In this document: positions 45,396 to 55,100 of the stretch, piece after piece
Layout of the letters: the number at the start of each line of letters is the position of its first letter
Position numbering within the stretch: the first letter of the stretch is position 1
Origin: SIG78 sp045635745
GTDB taxonomy: Bacteria; Verrucomicrobiota; Lentisphaeria; Victivallales; Victivallaceae
Assembly: GCA_045635745.1 (NCBI GenBank)
Contig: JAZTWG010000011.1
Coordinates: forward strand, 30,616-94,615
Length of the DNA: 64,000 nt
Reading direction: 5' to 3'
Made by a program: the position numbers and the translations under genes
Notes under the pieces: model-generated
The model's database searches: none
Seen by the model: only the letters and a program-made list of their open reading frames with translations
What the model was told of the DNA's origin: nothing

Positions 45396-46376
45396 ATGGC
45401 AATGAACGATACCCGTTACCGCAAGATAACCACGGAGCTGGAAAACCGGATCCGGGGCGGTATTTACGCCCCTGGAGCAGCGCTCCCCCCCCGGGTGGAA
45501 CTTATGGCGGAATTCTCGGTGGCGCGGGCAACGATCGACCGCTGTATCGGCGAATTGCGGCGGCGTGATCTGGTGATTTCGCGGCACGGATCAGGGACAT
45601 TTGTCAAAGATGAGTTGCATCACCCTTATCATGTGGCGTTGGTCAATTCTCATAAGATAGAGTACAAGCTGCCAGATGCGTGGGAAGTTAAGTCAATATC
45701 CGGCAAAAACTTGCAACAGAAGTCCGACTGGCAGCAGCTCTTGGATTTCGACGGCGTGATCTGGGTGCGTCCCGGCAGAAATATGCATCCGGCAATAGAG
45801 TTTTTGCATAACGAAGTGCCGCAGGTGATAATCAACCGTACATTGCCCGGCGAAGTGTGTGTTTCCACCGATCACCGCGGCGCGTATTACGAAATAACCC
45901 GCGAACGGCTGGATCATCTGCCGGCAAGTCAGGTTTATTTGCTGCAAACCAATGAGGTATCCGACCCCACGACCTATCGTGAAGCGGGGTTTATCGATGC
46001 CTGCCGTACGGCGCAGCGTTTTTATGAAGTCTGGCAGATGCCCGATGATTTTGAAGCAAAAGTAGCCAAACTTGAGGAGCTTAAACTCGACAGCAGCAAA
46101 CCGCTGCTGCTGATCTCTACGAGCATGAACAATACCGGGGCAGTTATGTGGTTTGCACGGAAGCACAATCTCAAGTGGGGCAGAGATATTTTTTACAGCG
46201 ATTTTGATAACGACCTGCCGGTAACATGCTGGGGGGTCAAAGTAACAAGTTACATACAAGATAACTCTGCATTGTTTGACGGAGCAGTTTCGGAGCTGGA
46301 GAGCTTGCTGGAAGGCAGGCTGGGCGGAGAACGCCACACTCTGATTTTTCCGCAGCGGTGTCAGGGAAATACATAA
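45396..46376 (+). CDS. GntR-family regulator with a sugar-binding-like C-terminal domain
   Basis: 326 aa from the ATG at 45396. Residues 7-75 are a GntR winged helix: 'ELENRIRGGIYAPGAALPPRVELMAEFSVARATIDRCIGELRRRDLVISRHGSGTFV'. The rest resembles a LacI/periplasmic-binding fold, although weakly ('FDGVIWVRPG', 'PQVIINRTLPGEVCVSTDHRGAYYEITRERLD'). It stands between two near-identical dehydrogenase genes that share its promoter motif, so it probably represses all three until a sugar is present. The downstream paralogue begins 47 bp after its stop. Confidence 0.85.
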   Translation: MAMNDTRYRKITTELENRIRGGIYAPGAALPPRVELMAEFSVARATIDRCIGELRRRDLVISRHGSGTFVKDELHHPYHVALVNSHKIEYKLPDAWEVKSISGKNLQQKSDWQQLLDFDGVIWVRPGRNMHPAIEFLHNEVPQVIINRTLPGEVCVSTDHRGAYYEITRERLDHLPASQVYLLQTNEVSDPTTYREAGFIDACRTAQRFYEVWQMPDDFEAKVAKLEELKLDSSKPLLLISTSMNNTGAVMWFARKHNLKWGRDIFYSDFDNDLPVTCWGVKVTSYIQDNSALFDGAVSELESLLEGRLGGERHTLIFPQRCQGNT

Positions 46377-46423
46377 AAAAAACATTAACCAACCCTTAAC
46401 ACTTCAAATAAAGGAGAAGAAAA

Positions 46424-47509
46424 ATGGGTAAAGTAATTACAGTGGCAATTGCCGGTCAGGGCCGCAGCGGCTGGGGCATCCATGCCAAATATCTGCGCAC
46501 CGACAGCAACTTCAAGATCGTTGCAGTTGCCGACGAACTGCCGGAACGCCGTCAGGAAGCAATCAGCGAACTCGGTTGCGAAGCATATTGCAACTATCAG
46601 GAACTGTTGGAAAAGGGTCCCGCTGTTGATATGTTCGTCAACGCCACCCCCAGCCGTTTCCACGTGGAAGCCAGCATGGCTGCCATGAAATCCGGCAAGA
46701 TCAAGATCCTGGTTACCGAAAAACCCAGCGCTTCCACTGTCGAAGAATTCGATATGCTCGTGGAAACTGCCAAAGAAACCGGTGTGTTGCTTTATCCCTT
46801 CCAGAACAGCCGCTTCTACCCCATGTTCACCAAGATCCGCGAAATCATCGCTTCCGGTGTGCTGGGCAAGATCGTTTACATCCGTTCCAACTGGAGCGGT
46901 TTCGGCCGTCGTTGGGACTGGCAGACCCGTCAGGATCAGCTGGCTGGTAACTTGTTCAACACCGGGCCGCACCCGGTCGACCAGGCTGTTGTGCTCTTCG
47001 GTGAAGAATATCCGACCGTGAACGCCGTGTTCGCTTCTGAACACTGGGATCTCGGCGGCGACGCTGAAAACATGGCTCTCGTCCGTTTGACCGGTCCGAA
47101 CAACCCGACCATCGATATCGATATCAGCAGCTTGCAGGCCTACAAGATCGGCAATCTCTACAACATCTCCGGTACCTGCGGCGGTCTGATCGCCGATGCC
47201 AACAAAATTCAGTGGAAGTATTTCAACCCTGAAGAAGCTCCTAAACATGAGTTCTGGAAGCCCTGGAGCCAGAATCGTCAGTATTGCGGCGAACAGCTCA
47301 AGTGGACCGAAATGACTTGGGAATGTGCCAATGCCAACAGCAATGCCACCGGTTTCTCCGAAATCGTGCATCTGCTCTACAAAGATCTCTATGCTGTATA
47401 TACCGAAGGCAAAGAACCTGAAATCAAACACGATCAGGTTCGTCGTCAGATCTACATCATGGAAGAAGCCCACAAGCAGAATCCGCTCCCGAAAAAGCCC
47501 CTTGCATAA
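46424..47509 (+). CDS. Gfo/Idh/MocA family oxidoreductase, paralogue 2
   Basis: 361 aa, the same length as the copy at 44103-45188 and alike over most of it (EKP in LVTEKPSAS; GPHPVDQ kept). AAGGAG precedes the ATG. It shares the transcript of the GntR regulator, unlike paralogue 1, which has its own promoter. Two similar enzymes under one regulator suggest two related substrates or steps. The terminator at 47531-47573 ends the unit. Confidence 0.9.
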   Translation: MGKVITVAIAGQGRSGWGIHAKYLRTDSNFKIVAVADELPERRQEAISELGCEAYCNYQELLEKGPAVDMFVNATPSRFHVEASMAAMKSGKIKILVTEKPSASTVEEFDMLVETAKETGVLLYPFQNSRFYPMFTKIREIIASGVLGKIVYIRSNWSGFGRRWDWQTRQDQLAGNLFNTGPHPVDQAVVLFGEEYPTVNAVFASEHWDLGGDAENMALVRLTGPNNPTIDIDISSLQAYKIGNLYNISGTCGGLIADANKIQWKYFNPEEAPKHEFWKPWSQNRQYCGEQLKWTEMTWECANANSNATGFSEIVHLLYKDLYAVYTEGKEPEIKHDQVRRQIYIMEEAHKQNPLPKKPLA

Positions 47510-47530
47510 GGACTTTTTTCTGAAGTGATC

Positions 47531-47573
47531 AAAGGCTGCTGCACAACTTTTAAAGTATGCGGCAGCCTTTTTC
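47531..47573 (+). terminator. Terminator of the GntR-Gfo/Idh operon
   Basis: AAAGGCTGCTGCA (47531-47543) pairs with TGCGGCAGCCTTT (47558-47570), one wobble, then T-rich. Confidence 0.85.
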
Positions 47574-47601
47574 TCTGTATATAGAACAGAAAAGCTCAAT
47601 T

Positions 47602-48516
47602 ATGCAAGCTGAAAAAATTATTTCTTTCTGGGATATAAATTTTGCTGCCTCCGGCGATAAATCCCTCATTACCGGCAGTCCCAACCGGACAGAAACGCGT
47701 TTTCTTTTCCGTGACAGCAGCAATGTGTTTTATATTGCCGAAGGCTACAATATAAACAAAAAAAACGCCCAGATCCGCCAGAATACACTGCTGGAATTTC
47801 TGAAAGACAACCATCTCGGCGGAATTGCTCCATTCTACCGGACGCGCACCGGAGAACACGGCGTGCAGTATGAAAATCTTTTCTGGCAGATAAGGCCGTA
47901 TATTCCGGCGGAAAAGGTCGATCGTGCCGAACTGGGGAGCAATGAAAATTACGGTATTCTGTGGGGAAATTTTCTTTTGCAGCTGAAAAACCTTATCGCC
48001 GCGGGAGATCCCCCTCCCCCCATGCCCAACGCACCATTTTACATGGCAAATTTTCTGCCGCACATTATGCGCTTTGCGGCAATAAAAATGCCCGCCATAA
48101 CCGGAAAATTGCGGGAGTTTGAAAAAATCCTGACACCATTTTTCAAATGGGAACGCACCGCCGGAAGCATGTTTGCCCACGGAGATTTTCATCCGGGCAA
48201 TATTCTTACAGCCGGCAATAAAATCCAAGTGGTAATCGACTGGGAATTTGCGGGACTCAAGTTTCCCGGTTACGATATGGCGTTGCTGATCGGTTGCCTC
48301 GGAATGGATGATCCGGCAAATTTTTCTTCACCGGCAGTCATTGCGTTGCAGAATACGCTTTATAAAAACGGTTATCTGCCGTCATCAGCGTGGGATCTGC
48401 TGCCCATGCTGATTGCCGCTACCCGGCTGGGGTGGCTGGGTGAATGGCTCAATTTGGGCGAAGAGAGCTTGATATATCAGGAGCTGGAACTCTTGTCAAT
48501 ACTCTTGCGGCAATAA
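47602..48516 (+). CDS. Phosphotransferase (APH/choline kinase-like) family protein
   Basis: 304 aa from the ATG at 47602. The kinase catalytic loop is FAHGDFHPGNIL, followed by VVIDWEFAGLKFPGYDMALLIG, in which DWE is the metal-binding motif. The N-terminal lobe is short, with 'ETRFLFRDSSNVFYIAEGYN' as the nucleotide-binding hairpin. Family members phosphorylate aminoglycosides, choline, homoserine or sugars; a sugar or amino-sugar kinase fits this neighbourhood but is inference. The only upstream signal is a weak AGAAAAG. Confidence 0.8.
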   Translation: MQAEKIISFWDINFAASGDKSLITGSPNRTETRFLFRDSSNVFYIAEGYNINKKNAQIRQNTLLEFLKDNHLGGIAPFYRTRTGEHGVQYENLFWQIRPYIPAEKVDRAELGSNENYGILWGNFLLQLKNLIAAGDPPPPMPNAPFYMANFLPHIMRFAAIKMPAITGKLREFEKILTPFFKWERTAGSMFAHGDFHPGNILTAGNKIQVVIDWEFAGLKFPGYDMALLIGCLGMDDPANFSSPAVIALQNTLYKNGYLPSSAWDLLPMLIAATRLGWLGEWLNLGEESLIYQELELLSILLRQ

Positions 48517-48672
48517 ATGCAATCAAGCTGTTTACGCAGTAAATCCATATTTATACAGCTCACTCGCAGCGTTGCTCACAGCAGCGGAAACTATGCGCCG
48601 TCTCCACAGGCATTACCTACAGGCAAGCGGCTTGTTTTTTCGCGAATTATATTATTTTTCCGGCAATATATC

Positions 48673-50859
48673 TTATTCCGCCGGGCTGGAATCACATCCG
48701 GAAACTTCAGCTGTATACCGGCAATTAATGATTTTTTCCAACAGATTGTTTTCGCCGAACATATAGTGATTGCTGGCTTCAAAACCTATCCGTGAATCCC
48801 GCTGCTGACACTTCAGCATAAGTTCAGCCAGATCGATTTCGCTTTGTACCAGAAGCTTCATCTCCGCCGGATCGCCGCAACGCCGGTCGCGGCGGTTGTA
48901 AAACGCAATCTGATTGGCAGAACTTTGCAATATACACCAGGCGCTTTCCGCCATATCATATAATTCGCTGAATGCGCTATTGTCGGCAAGTTCAGTTGCA
49001 ATACTCTGCAATATCTCAAAACCTTTACGCCACTTTTCAGCCATACGCCTAAAGACTTCTTCCAGAACTTCTGCCGGATAATGCCAGTTTCCGCTCCACG
49101 TTTTCAGATCGTCGTAGCAGAATCCGACCATGGTTGCCTGACGGCTGCTGGCCGCGGCATAGAGCAAATTGGCACAGCCGAAATTCTGCGGTCCCCGATA
49201 AATGAGAAAAGTGTTGTCAAACGGAAATTCCGCAAAACCTTCTGAAAAATACGAGCAGGCCTCCTCGATTTTTAACGCATATTTTTCTGAAATATTTTCA
49301 CACCATGAGCGTACACTCATTCCCACCAGCGGCAAATTGCCGCCGGGGGCGCCCCCCAGAGTCCAGCTTAGCATGAAATCGTTTATGCCGCATCGTTCAA
49401 GATTGGTCAAGTGCTGTTTTGCCAGTTGCGGAACCGGTATGTAGGGCAGACAGCTTAACTCCCAAGTGGCGTTCAGCTGAATCTTGGCGGTGATTTTTCT
49501 GCCTTGTTTTTTGGCATAATCCCAAAGCCGCGGCGCAACCGGACCAGGACCGGGATGCGCTATGGAGTAATCAATAATATTGCCTTTTATACCGCAGCAA
49601 TCAGTTTCCAGTTCTGTTTCGCTTACGCACATAAGCTCAACTTCTTCGGGAAGTTTATCCAATATCTGCAAATCCCATGGGATCTGCCAGCCCCAGTTCC
49701 ATGCGATCAGCCGGGCATTGCTGTTAGCGGATTTTATACCTTCCCAAAGTGCCCGATGGACTTTGACAATATTTTCGACCGGATTTTCCAGCTTGGAACA
49801 TACCGGACAGCCATCCGCTTTGAAATGCGAATAACAATGGGTGAGATTTTCACTCATTGAAATCGTGAAAAATCCGCCAATACCCGGCACTGCACTGCAA
49901 AGATCATGTATGCCTTGACGTAACGCAGAATACACCTGTTCGTTGTTTATACAAAGCGCCCGTCTGCCGCTGCCGTCGCGGTGTTCCGGACCACACCACC
50001 CGGGATGGCGGTCAGCGATTTCCCGCGGCAGCGCGCGCGGTTCGTTGAGGTATCCGAAAAATTTGATATTGTATTTGGCCAGCTTTTCCACCAGCTTGCG
50101 CAAGGTCTGCTGCCGAAGCTGCCAGTTTTCGGAATAATCTTCATCGCCCGTCCACGGCGTCAGGCCCGAAAGCAGTATCGGGAACCACACAGCATTGATG
50201 CCGCTTGCCTGATATTGAGCAAGCAATCCGTCCGGAAACGGGTCGGCTGATCCCGGCAGCAATACATCGCCAAAAGGCGCACAATAGCTGTAAATCAGCC
50301 GCAGGTCATCGGAGTTTCCGTCAAGCGTTTCGGTCATTGGCGTTGAAGGCTTTTCCAAGTCATCCAGAAAGTCAAATTCATATCCGAGAGCTTTACCGGC
50401 GGTCAGCGGCGCAATGATTTCCGCAATCCGGGCGGTTTTCTGCAAAGAATCGGCCTGGAGTTCGCTCCAGTATACATCCGGACAGTGCGGTTTAAGGCTG
50501 CCCATCTTGTGAAACATGAAATCTTCTTCAGTCAATATCCGGTAAAGCCGGGTGCTGTCGATCGCCAGCAGCTCCATAAGCTGGCGGTAATTGAGTATAT
50601 GCCAGTTGTCGCGGATAATCGTCAAATACCCGCGCTGCATCCAACGCTTGCATTGTACAGCCGAATACGCCCGCAACCCGAGCCGGGAAGCCTCCAGCAA
50701 TATCTGTTGCGGAGTTGTCTGCAAAACAGCGGCAATACGCTCAACCGGCACCCGATTCCAGTTGCGGAACACAACAAATTGAAAACGTTCCGGGAAATGC
50801 TCCATGCTCCAGAAAGTTTCCGGCGCAGCTTCCGGCGGTAATTTATAAATATTACTCAT
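48673..50859 (-). CDS. Cytoplasmic TIM-barrel glycosidase-like protein with an N-terminal HTH region
   Basis: 728 aa, no signal peptide. Residues about 35-65 ('VERIAAVLQTTPQQILLEASRLGL') and 90-120 ('RQLMELLAIDSTRLYRILTEEDFMF') both look like helix-turn-helix units. From about 165 to 600 there is a TIM-barrel-like region, with 'GINAVWFPILLSG', 'YNIKFFGYLNEPRA', 'GGFFTISMSENLTHCYS' and 'ARLIAWNWGWQIPWD', comparable to the GH20/GH84-like or GH42-like exported enzymes. The family is not one I can name. It is the last gene of the operon driven from about 56.7 kb, 15 bp after the PHP gene. It may be an intracellular glycosidase or a sugar-sensing regulator. Confidence 0.65.
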   Translation of the reverse strand: MSNIYKLPPEAAPETFWSMEHFPERFQFVVFRNWNRVPVERIAAVLQTTPQQILLEASRLGLRAYSAVQCKRWMQRGYLTIIRDNWHILNYRQLMELLAIDSTRLYRILTEEDFMFHKMGSLKPHCPDVYWSELQADSLQKTARIAEIIAPLTAGKALGYEFDFLDDLEKPSTPMTETLDGNSDDLRLIYSYCAPFGDVLLPGSADPFPDGLLAQYQASGINAVWFPILLSGLTPWTGDEDYSENWQLRQQTLRKLVEKLAKYNIKFFGYLNEPRALPREIADRHPGWCGPEHRDGSGRRALCINNEQVYSALRQGIHDLCSAVPGIGGFFTISMSENLTHCYSHFKADGCPVCSKLENPVENIVKVHRALWEGIKSANSNARLIAWNWGWQIPWDLQILDKLPEEVELMCVSETELETDCCGIKGNIIDYSIAHPGPGPVAPRLWDYAKKQGRKITAKIQLNATWELSCLPYIPVPQLAKQHLTNLERCGINDFMLSWTLGGAPGGNLPLVGMSVRSWCENISEKYALKIEEACSYFSEGFAEFPFDNTFLIYRGPQNFGCANLLYAAASSRQATMVGFCYDDLKTWSGNWHYPAEVLEEVFRRMAEKWRKGFEILQSIATELADNSAFSELYDMAESAWCILQSSANQIAFYNRRDRRCGDPAEMKLLVQSEIDLAELMLKCQQRDSRIGFEASNHYMFGENNLLEKIINCRYTAEVSGCDSSPAE

Positions 50860-50874
50860 AGAGACACCATAAAA

Positions 50875-52104
50875 TTATTTACTGTTTTTTACCGGCTGAA
50901 TCCATGCACATTGCTGTTGTGGATAAAAAGCATTCTGCATTGCACTTGGAGCATCAGAATAAACAACTGCCCGGATATACAAATCATCCTTCTGCATCGT
51001 GTAACTGCCGGAAGTACCGTTTACACTCTTTACCACCCTGCCGATGCAGTCAGGTATCAACGGGCGGCGGCGGTTGCGTTTTTCCACCTTTGCCGGATAA
51101 TCGGCATATTCTATGGTGCGGTCAAAGTTTTTGCCGGTGGCAATAAAGTCAATACGGTAATCAACATTATCTTCGGGCAATACTTTTACTGACAAAGTAT
51201 TGCTTTCCCGGTCAAAAGTTACATCCTCCAGCAGCACGCCGCAAGTGGAGTAGAAGTCGCCGTTTGCCAGCGATTTATTTATATTTTCCGGATTAAGCTC
51301 GCCCTGACAGTTGAGCATGACCCACGCGGTATTGCAGCCGCAAGGCACATTGAGCCGCTCGTCATTGTAGTAATGGGCGTCGTCGCTGGCGGTGCCGTAA
51401 ATTACATCATATCCTCTGTCGAGCCGGTGTGCCAATACAAAATCCCAGAACTTTTCCTGCGTAAAAATCCAGCCGTCAACCATTGCCGCAGTACCGGAAT
51501 TACATATTTCAAAAAGCTTCAATTCCGGCATATCGATCAGCAGTTCAGGCGGAACATCCCACACCTGCCAGAAGGGGTGATTTATCATGATCAACGCCTG
51601 TTTCTGTGCCGACTCAAACACCTGACGGGTCAACGCTGTTGCATCGCCATCTGACGGCGATGCAACAGTTTGAGTCTGATTCAGGAGATTTATATGCAAG
51701 TGATATTTTTTCTCCGAATTTTCGCCGTAATCGCTGTCGATGATGGTAACTTCTTCGCCGGGAATCAACACAAATTCTTCCGGAATTTCAAAGGTCTGCT
51801 GCAATTCATCAAACGTCTTCAAGCGCACATATTTGCGGAATCCGACATCTTTTTCATCCAGCATATCCGGCAAGGCAGATATGGTTCGCTCGTATTCAGC
51901 TTTACACAAACTTGACGGCCACGGTCCTTCATCCGGCATAACCGGCAGCCAAAGCTGTTTATCAAGCTGGAAAACATTGTGATCGGCTATACAAACAAAG
52001 TTATAGCCCAGTTTTTTATAAGTATGCAATATCATTTCCGGCAAAGCTCTGCCGTCAGACCATAAACTGTGGCAATGCAATGCGCCTTTACGCCAATTTT
52101 TCAT
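50875..52104 (-). CDS. PHP-domain phosphoesterase-like protein
   Basis: 409 aa from the ATG at 52104; a TTG at 52119 overlapping the previous stop is the alternative. The PHP metal site is visible: LHCHSLWSDG near the N-terminus, then CIADHNVF, 'VLIPGEEVTIIDSDYGENSEKKYHLHIN' and 'MINHPFWQ'. The C-terminal ~120 residues form a beta domain ('SLANGDFYSTCGVLLEDVTFDRESNTLSVKVLPED'), as in PHP proteins found in PVC polysaccharide clusters. It has no signal peptide. The substrate is unknown; it lies between two glycosidase-like genes. Confidence 0.78.
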   Translation of the reverse strand: MKNWRKGALHCHSLWSDGRALPEMILHTYKKLGYNFVCIADHNVFQLDKQLWLPVMPDEGPWPSSLCKAEYERTISALPDMLDEKDVGFRKYVRLKTFDELQQTFEIPEEFVLIPGEEVTIIDSDYGENSEKKYHLHINLLNQTQTVASPSDGDATALTRQVFESAQKQALIMINHPFWQVWDVPPELLIDMPELKLFEICNSGTAAMVDGWIFTQEKFWDFVLAHRLDRGYDVIYGTASDDAHYYNDERLNVPCGCNTAWVMLNCQGELNPENINKSLANGDFYSTCGVLLEDVTFDRESNTLSVKVLPEDNVDYRIDFIATGKNFDRTIEYADYPAKVEKRNRRRPLIPDCIGRVVKSVNGTSGSYTMQKDDLYIRAVVYSDAPSAMQNAFYPQQQCAWIQPVKNSK

Positions 52105-52115
52105 ATTGTTCAATC

Positions 52116-55100
52116 TCAATAAACTTCTATCTCGCTTAAAAATCTGTCTGCATAAGGTCCCGCTGTGACTTGTGCGGCTGACCGGTCAAATTCAATACGG
52201 ATTTTTTTGCTGCGAACTTGGTTGAAAGCTATTTCTACAACCTTCCTGCCGGTGCCGTCAAATTCTGTTACCGAATCGCCAGCGATCACTTTGCCTCTGG
52301 CAACAGTTGTTCCGGGCGAATAAAGTTTGACTTTGCTTACATTCTGCACTGCAGGAAATTCCAGTTCTATCCATGGAGTTATGTCTTTTTTAACCGGAGT
52401 CCACATAAAATCAGCCCACTGCGGGTCGGTCAGTCCATCCAGCAGAAAATACAGCGTTCCCAAATCCTGTGTAGTGTAGTTTGGCATTTCCGACGAAACT
52501 TTTATGCGGGTGATATTTTCAGGAATTTTACCTTGCTTCATATCACGGTAGTCAGCTTCATAAAGTTCACCGCTACCGACAATATTTCCGGGCTTTTTAC
52601 GATTCTTTTTAAGCTCGGCAATCCGTTTTTCGACCTCGGCTACCACAGGTACTTTGCCTGCCAGAACCCGATCGCTGATAAATATTTTTGACTCTTTAGG
52701 TGCTAAAGCAAGCCGGGCTTTAGAGCTGATTATATCAAGAACATCATTGCCGCCGGCTTCATAAAGTTTGTGTTTGTTTATATATTTGAAACTCAATGCA
52801 AGCTGTTTGGCTTGCCGCGATGTATTTACTGCAATCAAACAGAATTTGCCGTTGTATTTTTTTAGTGCAATCTGCACGGAATCATCTTCACGAGCTATTT
52901 TCACGCCGTCAGCAAGCGAATTTTCCAGCAGATAATCTTTCAGCATCTGCAGTGTCTGCCCCAGCTCCACATGGCCGATAACCACATTGCTGTCGAACTG
53001 CCCCCGGTAGAATGTGTACATGCTGAAGCCTTTGGCGTTGTGCACCAATGCCTGCAGAAACTGCATACGCTGATCCCGGTAATCCGGAGCAATACCACGC
53101 AGTTTTCCATCGGCGCTGCGGTATGGCCACATGGTCATTTGCGTACACAGCCACGACGGACGGAAGCTGGTGGCGGTTTTCATCCACGCCGAAGGCGCAG
53201 TGCGTTTTTTGGTGGTCGAATCATCTTCAAAGTACTGCGGATAACAATCCGGCATCAAAACATCGCCGCCTTTGTAAAAACGTTTTATGCCGTCCAAACC
53301 GTAATTGAGCATAAAACCGGGGTGATACGGATCGACTTCGCGGATTATTTCAAGAGCCTGTTCATAGAACAGCGGACTGCTGTTTTTGCCTTCCGGCTCA
53401 TCTGCCATGTAGTAGGCGAAAAATCCTTCGCACCGACTGACTGCTTTGGCAAAAGTCCGAAGTTTTTCTTTCTGCTTTTCATTCATACCGCCTTTGAGTT
53501 CACTGTACGCAAAAAGTTTTACTTTGTCCCACGCTTTGCCGGTAAGTTCCTGCGTAAAATAACATGCAGTCCGCTGACCTTGCGCAAAATTTTCAGCAAT
53601 AACTTTTTTAGCGTGTTCAATATCGGCAAAACGGGTGTGCAAGGTAATCACATTCAATGATTTATCTGGATTGTAAGGTTGAGTGCCGCACCAGCCGAAC
53701 GGCATGGTTTTTACGCCGTCAATATAGGTTATTCCCTGCTTATCCAGCCAGACTTCACCTTTCTGATACGGCAGTTTGCGTATGCGTTCTTTGCGGGTAA
53801 GTTTTTTTCCATCGGTAATAGAGAGGATATATTCGCCATCGGGAAGCTTGCTCATATCGAAACTACCAGAACAAGCGCCGGGTTTTGCAGTAAAAGATTT
53901 TTTGAGATCGACATTTTTCCCTTGCAGACGGGCGGTCAGCGCGATCGGCTGATCAAATTCGCTTTTTACCGTAAAAGCCAGATTTTTATCCGGCATGGTG
54001 GCAAAGATGATATTACGGTATGCCGGATTGTCTATTTCCAGTTTCAAAGGATTGTAAACCAGTTCAAGCGGCTGCGAACCGGTTGCCAGCAGTACCGGTT
54101 GAAAAGAGTTGCTGTAAATATTGTAAGTAAACAGATAAGAGCCATCCTGCATTCCCTCAAGAGCGGCAAAAATCTGCCGGTGGGTTCTGGCGGTCAACGG
54201 CTCGACCACTTCGGTTTTGAATGTATCTTTTCCATTGCTTAATGTATAAACCGCTCTGACCATTTTACTGGTGGCATTTTCCGCTTTCAACAAAGCATTG
54301 AACTGCATTTTTCCGCAGGCTGGATAAACTATATTGATATTTTCAACATTGACCCGGTAAAGAGCTGGATTGAAATCTGTTACCGGCAGCTTGACAAATT
54401 CCAGCGGCCGGTGCATGGCACGGCTTTTCAGTTCGGCAAAAGTCGAAGTAAGGAGTTTTTTGCCTGCCCGGCGGTGGCGGACAATGTTGAAACGGAAATT
54501 TTCAGGATTGCTTTTGCTGTTTACCATTGCCGCCAGCGGTATTTGCACATAAGCAGTCCACGACGATTGCTTTTTGACTGCTTCAACCGAAAAAGCGCTG
54601 TTCCACTCCGGATAAAGGTTGTAAATATTGCGGTTGGTGTTGTCGTCGGTCATTTTCAGATCGCACGATTGCCCGATGGAATCAAACAGAAATTTATAAA
54701 AGTTGACCTGATCATGATCGGTTGCAATCGAAATTTCTATGGAGTCATTGCGCCAAATATCACCGCTGTCGGCAGGCATTTTATCCTGCATGATTTTATC
54801 CATTTCAGGCTCTGATGCTTCGATGAAAAAATGGAGCATGCCATTTTTGGCAAAGTATTTGAAGCGCGTCTGTATTTCAGAAATTTTACCATCTTTGAGA
54901 TTGGTAAAATTTCCCTGCCAAGAGAGCTTATTAAAAACCGCTGCAGCGGTTTCTCCGGCTGCGGGTTCTTCAATGGTAAAGCTGACCTTGTTATAACTGT
55001 ACGGATATTTCTTTTTGGGGTCTTTGACATTTTTGGCCTCTTTATGCACATGCATCACCTGCAGATCCACCGTGTAAGAACCCGCCGGCCAGCCGGCACT

